42,790 nucleotides of DNA from an uncultured Eisenbergiella sp. (GTDB lineage Bacteria; Bacillota; Clostridia; Lachnospirales; Lachnospiraceae). Below the pieces are notes generated by a model, which was given only the letters and a program-made list of their open reading frames with translations, had not been told where the DNA came from and did not search any database. This document shows, piece by piece, positions 30,453-38,544 of the stretch (the stretch's first letter is position 1; each line of letters starts with the position of its first letter). Location of the stretch: assembly GCA_947627215.1 (NCBI GenBank), contig CANQVD010000031.1, positions 1-42,790 on the forward strand, in the 5' to 3' direction. Both the position numbers and the translations under genes were made by a program.

Positions 30453-30481
30453 TAGATTTTGTCATTTCTATATGATAAAAT
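30453..30481 (+). promoter_or_regulatory. possible promoter of the signalling operon
   Basis: TAGATT (30453-30458), 17 bases, TAAAAT (30476-30481) preceded by TGA as an extended -10. The -35 is poor, but the -10 matches that of the sortase promoter. Confidence 0.4.
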
Positions 30482-30502
30482 ACAGAAAAGGCGGCACGAA
30501 AA

Positions 30503-31300
30503 ATGAATACAACATGGGAAATATCCGTTTGGGGCGTCAGGGGATCCTTCCCCATGGCGGACAGGCGGCACATGGACTATGGCGGGAATACGTCCTGCAT
30601 ATCCGTCCGGAGCGGCGAAGACATGATCGTCTTGGATGCCGGGAGCGGACTGATCCGGCTGTGGAACAGCCTGAAGACGGAAAAGGAACTGCATATCTTT
30701 ATCAGTCATCTGCATATGGACCATATATGCGGCCTGTTCGGTTCGCCCTTTCTGCTGGATAAGGACCGGATCGTCCACTTCTACGGACCCGCCGGACTGA
30801 GGAACGCATTGAAAGCGGCCGTGCGTCCGCCGTACTGGCCGGTCAGCCTGAAAGAGGGCGGCGCGGCGCTCAGGTTCCATGAGGCAGTGTCGGCGGATGC
30901 TTTCTTTCATAAGGTCGGGGATGTATGTGTCAGCGCGATGAATGCCAGACACCCCGGCGGCGGGTTCCTATACCGGCTGGACGGCGCAGGAAAGAGTCTG
31001 GTGTATGCGCTTGACTATGAGGCGGACGGACAGGAGACGGATCTATTCATCGATTTCGCGTCCGGATGTGATCTGTTGGTCTGGGATGCGGCCTACGATG
31101 CCGGCGCCGCTCATCCCGGCTGGGGACATTCCACATTGGAGGACGGGATCCGGATAGGCCGCATGGCCGGTGTCGGGAGGATCCTCATGTCGCATTACTC
31201 CTGGGAATATGACGATGAGCGCCTGCACGCGATGGAAGAGCGTGTTCGGGAGAAAAAAGACGTGGTTTTCGCCAGGGAAGGGATGGTGTTTGAGATATGA
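30503..31300 (+). CDS. MBL-fold metallo-hydrolase
   Basis: A 265-residue metallo-beta-lactamase-fold hydrolase of the RNase Z / phosphodiesterase-like branch. Metal ligands are all visible: HLHMDH at 69-74, His150 in ARHPGGG, Asp171 in ALDYE, His231 in MSHYSW. The opening VWGVRGSFP and the YGGNTSCI segment are typical of a subgroup acting on phosphodiester or cyclic phosphate bonds. Its end overlaps the next gene at ATGA. In this operon, with a class III cyclase, cyclic nucleotide hydrolysis is a reasonable but unproven role. Confidence 0.8.
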   Translation: MNTTWEISVWGVRGSFPMADRRHMDYGGNTSCISVRSGEDMIVLDAGSGLIRLWNSLKTEKELHIFISHLHMDHICGLFGSPFLLDKDRIVHFYGPAGLRNALKAAVRPPYWPVSLKEGGAALRFHEAVSADAFFHKVGDVCVSAMNARHPGGGFLYRLDGAGKSLVYALDYEADGQETDLFIDFASGCDLLVWDAAYDAGAAHPGWGHSTLEDGIRIGRMAGVGRILMSHYSWEYDDERLHAMEERVREKKDVVFAREGMVFEI

Positions 31301-32775
31301 CCCAAGAAGGAATGCAGAAGATCCTGGAGACAGGCGTCATGCTGTCGGCCGAACAGGACTACAATAAGCTCCTGGAGCAGGTGCTCATCTGTGTGATGGA
31401 TATCGCCCATTGCGACGCTGGCACGCTGTATATCCTGGAGGACGACTGCCTGCATTTTCGGATCATGCGCAACAAGACTTTGCATACATTCTCTGGCAGG
31501 AACGGTAAGGAGCCGGATATCCCGCCTGTGCCGCTGGAGGCGGGGAACGTCTGCGCCAGATCCCTTATCGAGAATAAGACGATCCGGATCGACGACGTCA
31601 GCGAGAGCGGGTATACCGGACCGACGGCCTACGACGCCATCACCGGATACCATACCCAGTCCATGCTCGTTGTGCCGATGATCGGCCGCGACGGGGAGAA
31701 GATCGGCGTTCTGCAGCTCATCAACGCACAGGATGCAGAAGGCAATGTCTGCCCGTTCGCGCCGGAGATGACGCTGGTCCTGGAATCCATCGCGTCACAG
31801 GCGGCGCTAACCATTCGCAACGCTCGCTATACAACCCAGATCCGGGACCTGCTTCAGGCGTTCGTCAGGGTCATGTCAGGCGCGATAGATGAAAGGACGC
31901 CGTATAACGGAAATCATACAAGGCATATGGCACAGTACGGCAGACGCTTCCTGGATTATCTGGATCAGATGGGGGCCATGAACTTGGATGAGGATCACAA
32001 AGAGGAGATCCTCATGAGCATCTGGCTCCATGATATCGGGAAAATGGTCACCCCGTTAAGGGTCATGAACAAAATGCGCCGCCTGTACCCGGAACAGGTC
32101 AAGGCAATCCAGAACCGGATGGAGCGGATCCGCCTGCTGAGCCGTATCCGGTTCCTGGAAGGGGAGATGATCCGTCCGGAGTACGAGGCCCTCATGGAGC
32201 GGACGAAGTGGGCGGGAGTTGTGGTTCAACGGGCAAACAACGCAGGATTCCAGACACCGGAGACATTGCAGGAGCTTCGGGAGATACGGGCGCTCCGATA
32301 TCAGGACGAGGACGGGAACCTGCAGAACTGGCTGTCAGCGGAGGAGATGGATCTGCTCAGCATACGCAAAGGTACGCTGTCTGCTGCGGAAAGACGCATC
32401 ATGGAAGAGCATGTAAATGTAACGGATCGGCTGCTCGCCCAGATGCCGTTTCCTCCAAAACTGTCCCATGTGCGCCAGTGGGCGTCGGAGCACCACGAGC
32501 TCCTGAACGGCAGCGGTTATCCAAACGGCCTGTCGGGAGACGCAATCCCGAAGGAGGTGCGGATCATCACAATCCTCGATGTGTTCGACGCGCTCGTAGC
32601 CTCCGATCGCCCGTATAAGCAGGGCATGCCCATCGCACGGGCCCTGAACATACTGGAAGAGATGGCGAACAAAGAAGGAAAGCTGGATCCCGAGCTGACG
32701 GACCTGTTCATCAAGAGCAGGTGCTGGATAAACACAGAGGATGAGGACCAGAGCGGCAGCGGAACAGAGAGATGA
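31297..32775 (+). CDS. GAF and HD-GYP domain signalling protein
   Basis: A 492-residue cytosolic sensor. Residues about 15-185 form a GAF domain (CDAGTLYIL, SMLVVPM, GVLQLINAQ). Residues about 195-480 form an HD-GYP phosphohydrolase: HTRHMAQYG, LHDIGK near 244, EEHVNVTDRLL near 371, HHELLNGSGYP near 398, and RIITILDVFDAL. The gap between the HD and the HHE...GYP motifs is about 150 residues, some 90 longer than usual, so there is an inserted segment. HD-GYP proteins hydrolyse cyclic dinucleotides; GAF domains often bind cyclic nucleotides. It is coupled at both ends by 4-base overlaps. Confidence 0.85.
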   Translation: MTQEGMQKILETGVMLSAEQDYNKLLEQVLICVMDIAHCDAGTLYILEDDCLHFRIMRNKTLHTFSGRNGKEPDIPPVPLEAGNVCARSLIENKTIRIDDVSESGYTGPTAYDAITGYHTQSMLVVPMIGRDGEKIGVLQLINAQDAEGNVCPFAPEMTLVLESIASQAALTIRNARYTTQIRDLLQAFVRVMSGAIDERTPYNGNHTRHMAQYGRRFLDYLDQMGAMNLDEDHKEEILMSIWLHDIGKMVTPLRVMNKMRRLYPEQVKAIQNRMERIRLLSRIRFLEGEMIRPEYEALMERTKWAGVVVQRANNAGFQTPETLQELREIRALRYQDEDGNLQNWLSAEEMDLLSIRKGTLSAAERRIMEEHVNVTDRLLAQMPFPPKLSHVRQWASEHHELLNGSGYPNGLSGDAIPKEVRIITILDVFDALVASDRPYKQGMPIARALNILEEMANKEGKLDPELTDLFIKSRCWINTEDEDQSGSGTER

Positions 32776-34574
32776 AAAGGCTTCTGAAAAAACACCAGTT
32801 CATTATAGCTGCGGCGGCACTTCTGACACTCGCCGCTGTCGCCGGCGTATTTGGCCGGTCGGACAGATGGATCTCCGATGCGGTCTATCAGCAGCGCACA
32901 TCCCCGTTGGAGGATATCGTCATCATCGGCATCGATCAGCGGGCCCTGGATGCGCTGGGGCCGTACGGCAGTTGGGGCAGGGGCGCCATGGCGGATGTGG
33001 TGGAGGCGCTGAATGCGGACAAAAACAGTCTGCCGTCCGTGATCGGGCTAGACATCGTCTTTTCCGGCGCGTCTGATCCGGAAGGGGACCTGCGCCTTGC
33101 GGAGGCCGCGGGGAGATATGGGAATGTCATAGCCGGATCGCTGGCAGAATACGGGACGGCCGTGACAGAGGACGATACCCTGGACCGCTTCGCCGTGACG
33201 GCTTACGATGAACCATATGAAAGCTTGGCGGGGGCCGTGGAAACGGGACACGTCAACTGCATGCTGGACGGTGACGGGATCCTCCGGCATCAGCTTCTGT
33301 ATGTGGATCTGCCCGATGGACGCCGCATCCCATCCCTGGCGTTGGCAGTCGCTGACAGGTTTACAGAGGTGTGTGGTCTGGATCCGATAGAAAGACCGCC
33401 GGTGGACGCCAGGGGATTCTGGTATCTTCCTTTTACGGGCAGGCCGGGAGACCGTTATGAGGGGATTTCGGTCATCGACCTGCTGGATGGAAAAGTACCG
33501 GCGTCACGGCTGAAGGATAAGATCGTGCTGGTGGGTCCGTATGCTGCCGGGCTGCAGGATGCGTATCTCACAGCGATTGACCACTCCAGTCAGATGTACG
33601 GCGTAGAGGTACAGGCAAACGCTGTTCAGGCGCTGCTTGGCGGAAAGTACGCCGCAGAGATCCCGGACGGCATTCAAGCGGTGGTTCTGTTCCTGCTCCT
33701 TCTGGCAGGCGGGGTGTTATTCTGGAAGCGCCCGATAAAACGGTCTCTGCCGGCGTTCCTCATCTTATGCGCTGCCTGGACCGCGCTGTGCTATGCCCTG
33801 TATGCCCTTTTCGGCTGGGTCCTGCATGTCCTCTGGTTCCCAGCGGGGGCGCTGGCCCTTTATATCGCGGGGCTCGCGGCCAATTATGCGATGGCGCTGC
33901 TGGAGACGAAGCGCATCACGGGGATCTTCAAGAAATACCTCGCCCCGGAGATCGTGGCCGAGATCATCCGGCGGGGGGATGGGGAGCTGCTCCTGGAGGC
34001 GCATCTTTCGCAGATCGCGGTACTCTTTGTGGATGTGCGCGGCTTCACGCCGCTGTCGGAAAAGTTGGATCCCGGCCAGGTGGTGGAGATCCTGAACCGG
34101 TATCTGTCCATGATCTCTGACTGTATCCTTTCAAATGGGGGAACGCTGGATAAGTTCATCGGAGACGCCGCCATGGCCTTCTGGGGAGCGCCGCTTCCGT
34201 GCGAGGATCATGTCATGAAAGCCGTGAGGGCGGCAGACGCCATGCGTAAGGGGGCCAGGCCGCTTTCGGATGAGCTGCGGGAAAAGTATGGATGCGATGT
34301 CGCCTTTGGGATCGGGATCCACTGCGGGGAGGCGATGGTGGGAAGCATCGGTTCCCAGATGAGGATGGATTATACCGCGATCGGAGACACCGTGAACACG
34401 GCCTCCAGGCTGGAAGCGAACGCGCCGGGCGGGACCGTGTACCTGTCCCGGGAGGTCTATGACAGCCTGAAGGGCAGGATCATGGCGTCGCCTCTGCCCG
34501 AGCCGTTGAAGCTGAAAGGAAAAGAAGCCCCTCAGGAGGTGTATGTTCTGGAGGGGATCCTGACGGATGACTGA
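32772..34574 (+). CDS. CHASE2 sensor with class III adenylate/guanylate cyclase domain
   Basis: A 600-residue membrane cyclase. One N-terminal helix (about 10-28), an extracellular CHASE2 domain (about 33-300, with IVIIGIDQRALDALG and KIVLVGPYAAGLQD), three membrane helices (about 300-372), then the class III catalytic domain (about 410-590). Metal aspartates lie in VLFVDVRGF (about 421) and FIGDAAMAFWGAP (about 465). Lys in LDKFIGD and the DYTAIGDTVNTASRLE block favour ATP over GTP. It should make a cyclic nucleotide, probably cAMP, in response to an outside signal. Its start overlaps the HD-GYP gene by four bases. Confidence 0.88.
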   Translation: MKRLLKKHQFIIAAAALLTLAAVAGVFGRSDRWISDAVYQQRTSPLEDIVIIGIDQRALDALGPYGSWGRGAMADVVEALNADKNSLPSVIGLDIVFSGASDPEGDLRLAEAAGRYGNVIAGSLAEYGTAVTEDDTLDRFAVTAYDEPYESLAGAVETGHVNCMLDGDGILRHQLLYVDLPDGRRIPSLALAVADRFTEVCGLDPIERPPVDARGFWYLPFTGRPGDRYEGISVIDLLDGKVPASRLKDKIVLVGPYAAGLQDAYLTAIDHSSQMYGVEVQANAVQALLGGKYAAEIPDGIQAVVLFLLLLAGGVLFWKRPIKRSLPAFLILCAAWTALCYALYALFGWVLHVLWFPAGALALYIAGLAANYAMALLETKRITGIFKKYLAPEIVAEIIRRGDGELLLEAHLSQIAVLFVDVRGFTPLSEKLDPGQVVEILNRYLSMISDCILSNGGTLDKFIGDAAMAFWGAPLPCEDHVMKAVRAADAMRKGARPLSDELREKYGCDVAFGIGIHCGEAMVGSIGSQMRMDYTAIGDTVNTASRLEANAPGGTVYLSREVYDSLKGRIMASPLPEPLKLKGKEAPQEVYVLEGILTDD

Positions 34575-34600
34575 CATAGAAAACGTGCGAGAAATAATAT
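34571..34600 (+). promoter_or_regulatory. promoter of the hsd operon
   Basis: CTGACA (34571-34576), 18 bases, TAATAT (34595-34600). The -35 overlaps the stop codon of the cyclase gene. Confidence 0.5.
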
Positions 34601-34627
34601 AATAAATACAACCAGGAGGGGAGCAGT

Positions 34628-36721
34628 ATGGCTGACAGTAGGATTATGGACGCATTGTGGGATGATGACCCCATTGACATCACAAATGAAGCGAATTTTA
34701 TCTGGAGCATAGCCAATAAGCTCCGCGGTTCATATATGCCAGACAAATATGGAGATGTCATCATACCCATGACGATCATCCGCCGCTTCGAATGCGCACT
34801 GGAGCGTACAAAAACGGACGTAGTGGAGGCATACGATAAAAATCCTAATTATCCGCCAAAAGCCATGCAGCGGATCTCCGGTTTTCAGTTCTATAATACC
34901 AGCGAGTATTCCCTTGCCGAATTATGCAACGACCCGGATCATCTGGCGGAAAATTTTACGGAATACTTAAACCGCTTTTCATCCAATGTGCAGGAAATCG
35001 TCCGTGAGCTGAACATGAGTGACCATATCAAAAAGATGGACAAGGATGGCTGTCTGTACTCTGTAGTAAAAGCTTTTTCTGAGCTGGATCTCTCCATAGA
35101 GACATTCGACAGCATTAAGATGGGATATATTTTTGAAAATCTTATCGGCCGTTTCTATCAGAATGTGGATGCCGGACAGTTTTACACTGGCCGGGATATT
35201 ATCAAGATGCTCGTATCCGTTCTTCTGGCAGAGGGATGTGATGATATTTTCGATGATGGGAAGGTCGTCACGGTATGCGACCAGGCGTGTGCGACAGGAG
35301 GCATGCTGTCAACGGCGTATTCCTATATCAAACACTTTAATCCATCAGCCGATGTCCGCTTATTTGGGCAGGAGCTCATGGGGCAGTCTTATGCCGTGGG
35401 ACTTGCGGAAATGCTGATCAAGAACCAGAATGCAGATAATTTCCGCCATGCTGATACATTGAAAGAGGATTGCTTCCCAGATGTGAAGATGCGTTTTCTT
35501 ATAGAAAATCCCCCATTCGGGACGCCATGGAGCGGTGCTGATGCCAAAGATGGGCAGGAAACCGCTGTAAAAGCTGAGTATGAAAAAGGATTCAACGGCC
35601 GCTGGGGGGCCGGCCTCCCCAGCGGTGGGGATTCTCAGCTTTTGTTTATGCAGTCCGCTGTGGCAAAGATGGATGACAAGCTGGGAAGGGCGGCGATCAT
35701 TGAAAATGGTTCACCGTTGTTTACGGGCGGCGTATCTTCAGGAGAATCCCAGGTACGCCGTTGGCTCCTGGAACAGGATATGATCGAAGCGATCATCGCT
35801 ATGCCAACGGATCTGTTTTATAATACCGGAATTGCTACATATGTATGGATCCTGTCCAAGAATAAACGTCCGGAGAGAAAAGGAAAGATCCAGTTGATCA
35901 ATGCAGCGAATATTTATCATAAGCTGCGCAAGCCGCTGGGTGCGAAGAAAAATGAGTTCAGCCGCGAGGATCGCGCGGCGATCACGAAGCTGTATGCCGA
36001 CTTTGAAGAGAATGATCTTTGTCAGATCTATGACAATACGGAGTTTATTTACCGGGAGTATACGGTCATGCAGCCGCTGCAGAGAAGCTATGCTATTACG
36101 CAGGAGCGGATCGATGCGATGTTGATGGACGGCGCCCTGAACAGTGTGTATGACGAGGCGAAGGTTTATGCGTTGGAAAATGCGGCAGAGAAGCTGAGTG
36201 CGAAGGATGAAAAGAAGCTGGCAGAGTATAAGAAAAGGAAGCCGCTGTATGATGCCGTTATTGACAGGCTCACACAGAACATCTCGGACGCTGTCTGGAT
36301 GTCTCCAGCCGCGTTTATGCCTGTACTGAACAAAGTTCTGGTCGGGCTTGAAGTTGATAAGAAACTAGCTGACAGGATCGCGGACGGGCTGTCCGTCATG
36401 GACAAGCAGGCCAAGGTCCAGAAGGATAGGAGGGGTAATGTTCTGTATGACAAAGCAACGAAAGACACGGAGACAGTGAAGCTCGGGGAAGATATCGACA
36501 CCTATATGCAGCGTGAAGTGCTGCCTCATATCCCAGATGCGCAGTGGTTCTGGGAGGAGAACGTCGGGGCGAAGAATCCGGTTATCAAGACTGGGGCGGA
36601 GATTCCGTTCACACGGTATTTCTACCAGTACCAGCAGCCGGTTCCGAGTGAGGAGCTGGAGAAGCGGTTTGTTGAGCTGGAACGGTCTGTATCTGAGCGC
36701 GTTGCAAAACTGTTTGGGTGA
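34628..36721 (+). CDS. hsdM: type I restriction-modification methyltransferase subunit
   Basis: Adenine-N6 methyltransferase subunit of a type I R-M complex (HsdM2S). Length 697 is on the long side. The N-terminal helical HsdM_N part precedes SAM motif I (CDQACATGG, about 217-225; Ala in place of the usual Gly) and catalytic NPPF (about 294-297). The ATG has GGAGGGGAG upstream. It heads the operon hsdM-hsdS-HEPN-like-hsdR, with 12 bases to hsdS. Codon use is richer in A+T than the signalling operon before it. Confidence 0.95.
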   Translation: MADSRIMDALWDDDPIDITNEANFIWSIANKLRGSYMPDKYGDVIIPMTIIRRFECALERTKTDVVEAYDKNPNYPPKAMQRISGFQFYNTSEYSLAELCNDPDHLAENFTEYLNRFSSNVQEIVRELNMSDHIKKMDKDGCLYSVVKAFSELDLSIETFDSIKMGYIFENLIGRFYQNVDAGQFYTGRDIIKMLVSVLLAEGCDDIFDDGKVVTVCDQACATGGMLSTAYSYIKHFNPSADVRLFGQELMGQSYAVGLAEMLIKNQNADNFRHADTLKEDCFPDVKMRFLIENPPFGTPWSGADAKDGQETAVKAEYEKGFNGRWGAGLPSGGDSQLLFMQSAVAKMDDKLGRAAIIENGSPLFTGGVSSGESQVRRWLLEQDMIEAIIAMPTDLFYNTGIATYVWILSKNKRPERKGKIQLINAANIYHKLRKPLGAKKNEFSREDRAAITKLYADFEENDLCQIYDNTEFIYREYTVMQPLQRSYAITQERIDAMLMDGALNSVYDEAKVYALENAAEKLSAKDEKKLAEYKKRKPLYDAVIDRLTQNISDAVWMSPAAFMPVLNKVLVGLEVDKKLADRIADGLSVMDKQAKVQKDRRGNVLYDKATKDTETVKLGEDIDTYMQREVLPHIPDAQWFWEENVGAKNPVIKTGAEIPFTRYFYQYQQPVPSEELEKRFVELERSVSERVAKLFG

Positions 36722-36733
36722 GGTGAAGTTATT

Positions 36734-37969
36734 ATGCGGCAGATGAAAGATAGTGGGATTGAATGGATTGGTGAAATTCCTGGAGATTGGGAATTTGCCA
36801 GAATTGGAAGCTTATATGGACTCCGAGTACAGAAAGTAAGTGATCGGGATTATCCGCCTCTTTCGGTCACAAAACTTGGCATATTGCCACAATTAGAAAC
36901 AGCTGCAAAAACAAATGCGCATGATGATCGGAAATTGGTAAAAAAGGGGGATTTTGCTATTAACAGTCGGTCTGACAGACGAGGATCTTGTGGTATTTCC
37001 GAGTATGACGGATCGGTATCTTTGATAAATACCGTTTTATATCCAATTATAAATATGAACCCACGATATTATAATTGGTTTTTTCATACGACAGAGTTTG
37101 CCGATGAGTTTTATCGTTGGGGACATGGAATTGTAGATGATCTGTGGACTACAGGTTGGCAGGATATGAAAAATATAGTTATAGTGCAGCCACCGTTGTG
37201 TGAGCAGCACCATATCGCCGATTTCCTCGACGGCAAGTGTGCCGAGATCGACGCGCTGGTCGCTGATATTCAGGCGGAGATTGAAACGTTGGAGCAGTAT
37301 AAGCGTTCCGTTATCACCGAGACGGTAACGAAGGGATTGGATTCTGGTGTGGTGATGAAGGATAGTGGAATCGAATGGGTTGGAGAGATCCCTGCTCATT
37401 GGGAATTGGTCAGAATAGGAAACTTATATGCGCTCCGAACACAAAAAGTAAGTGATGCTGACTATCAGCCACTTTCAGTAACTAAATCAGGTATCTTACC
37501 GCAATTAGATACGGTGGCTAAAACGAATGCACATGATGCCCGTAAGTTAGTCAAAAAGGGTGATTTTGTCATTAACAGTCGTTCGGATAGGCGCGGTTCT
37601 TGCGGGATTTCAAAATATGACGGTTCTGTATCGTTAATAAATATAGTGTTATACCCGATTATGGGTGCAAACCCTCGATATTACGATTGGCTTTTTCATA
37701 CAGTGGAGTTTGCTGATGAATTTTACAAGTGGGGACATGGCATTGTTGATGATTTGTGGACTACAGGTTGGCAGGATATGAAAAATATTGTAATAGTTCA
37801 GCCGCCACTCTCTGAGCAACATTGTATCGCCGATTTTCTTGACACGAAATGCACTGAGATTGATAGTATTATCAGCAAGAAGCAGGAACAGCTCGATACA
37901 CTGGATGCCTATAAGAAATCCGTAATTTATGAGTATGTCACTGGTAAAAAAGAGGTTCCGGTTGCATGA
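36734..37969 (+). CDS. hsdS: type I restriction-modification specificity subunit with duplicated recognition domain
   Basis: A 411-residue HsdS with two target-recognition domains, each followed by a conserved helical spacer. Halves 1-205 and 206-411 both open with MKDSGIEW and differ at only about one position in six across the recognition domain (VSDRDYPPLSVTK against VSDADYQPLSVTK; identical stretches include NSRSDRRGSCGIS and WTTGWQDMKNIVIVQPPL). HsdS usually has two unrelated domains that read two different half-sites; here both should read the same one, giving a symmetric split target. It overlaps the next gene by four bases. Confidence 0.93.
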   Translation: MRQMKDSGIEWIGEIPGDWEFARIGSLYGLRVQKVSDRDYPPLSVTKLGILPQLETAAKTNAHDDRKLVKKGDFAINSRSDRRGSCGISEYDGSVSLINTVLYPIINMNPRYYNWFFHTTEFADEFYRWGHGIVDDLWTTGWQDMKNIVIVQPPLCEQHHIADFLDGKCAEIDALVADIQAEIETLEQYKRSVITETVTKGLDSGVVMKDSGIEWVGEIPAHWELVRIGNLYALRTQKVSDADYQPLSVTKSGILPQLDTVAKTNAHDARKLVKKGDFVINSRSDRRGSCGISKYDGSVSLINIVLYPIMGANPRYYDWLFHTVEFADEFYKWGHGIVDDLWTTGWQDMKNIVIVQPPLSEQHCIADFLDTKCTEIDSIISKKQEQLDTLDAYKKSVIYEYVTGKKEVPVA

Positions 37970-38517
37970 TTGAGCGAATTATCGAGGACATCAATGGGGC
38001 ACTCAATGCCGAAGCATATCTGGCGGCTCTCGCATTGGCCTTGACTCTGCCGGATATTTGCGCCAGGGCTGAATATGGCGCCTCAAAAGGCAGTAGAAGA
38101 AGATATATTGATTGGTTCGATGAATATATTGGAAAATTCGAAGAGATACCAACTGGTCCAAGCGGCATCAAAATGCCATATCTGTCTGGGGAAGTGGTTT
38201 ATCAACTGCGCTGCTCTATGCTGCATCAGGGGACCCCGAGTATAGAAAAGGATAAGATAAAAGAGGATTCCTGCAAGATCGACCAATTCACGTTGGTAAT
38301 TGAGAAGAGGAAGACGTTTGATATATATACAGACGCCTCCTGCGCTATGTGGTGTGAAGGATCAGAGAGTGATGTGACTCGCAGTTATTATGTTAATGTA
38401 CAGCGACTATGCCTCATCATCACACTTGCCGCACAAAAATATTATCAGGACTGCGGGGGAAGATTTGATTTTTTCGATTGTAAAATTATTGATGGCGATA
38501 CGTTTATAAGCAAATAA
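37966..38517 (+). CDS. HEPN-like protein inside the hsd operon, 183 residues
   Basis: Starts at ATG in an ATGA overlap with hsdS and ends directly before hsdR. The protein is helical in its first half. Residues 82-87 read RCSMLH, an Rx4H motif in the context VVYQLRCSMLHQG, as seen in HEPN-type ribonucleases and their relatives. The second half is beta-rich. HEPN proteins within restriction loci commonly act as toxin or abortive-infection effectors. The fold assignment rests on the motif and context only; an ordinary accessory protein is possible. Confidence 0.6.
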   Translation: MIERIIEDINGALNAEAYLAALALALTLPDICARAEYGASKGSRRRYIDWFDEYIGKFEEIPTGPSGIKMPYLSGEVVYQLRCSMLHQGTPSIEKDKIKEDSCKIDQFTLVIEKRKTFDIYTDASCAMWCEGSESDVTRSYYVNVQRLCLIITLAAQKYYQDCGGRFDFFDCKIIDGDTFISK

Positions 38518-38544
38518 ATGTGGCGAAAAAGGGGATCGGAATTT

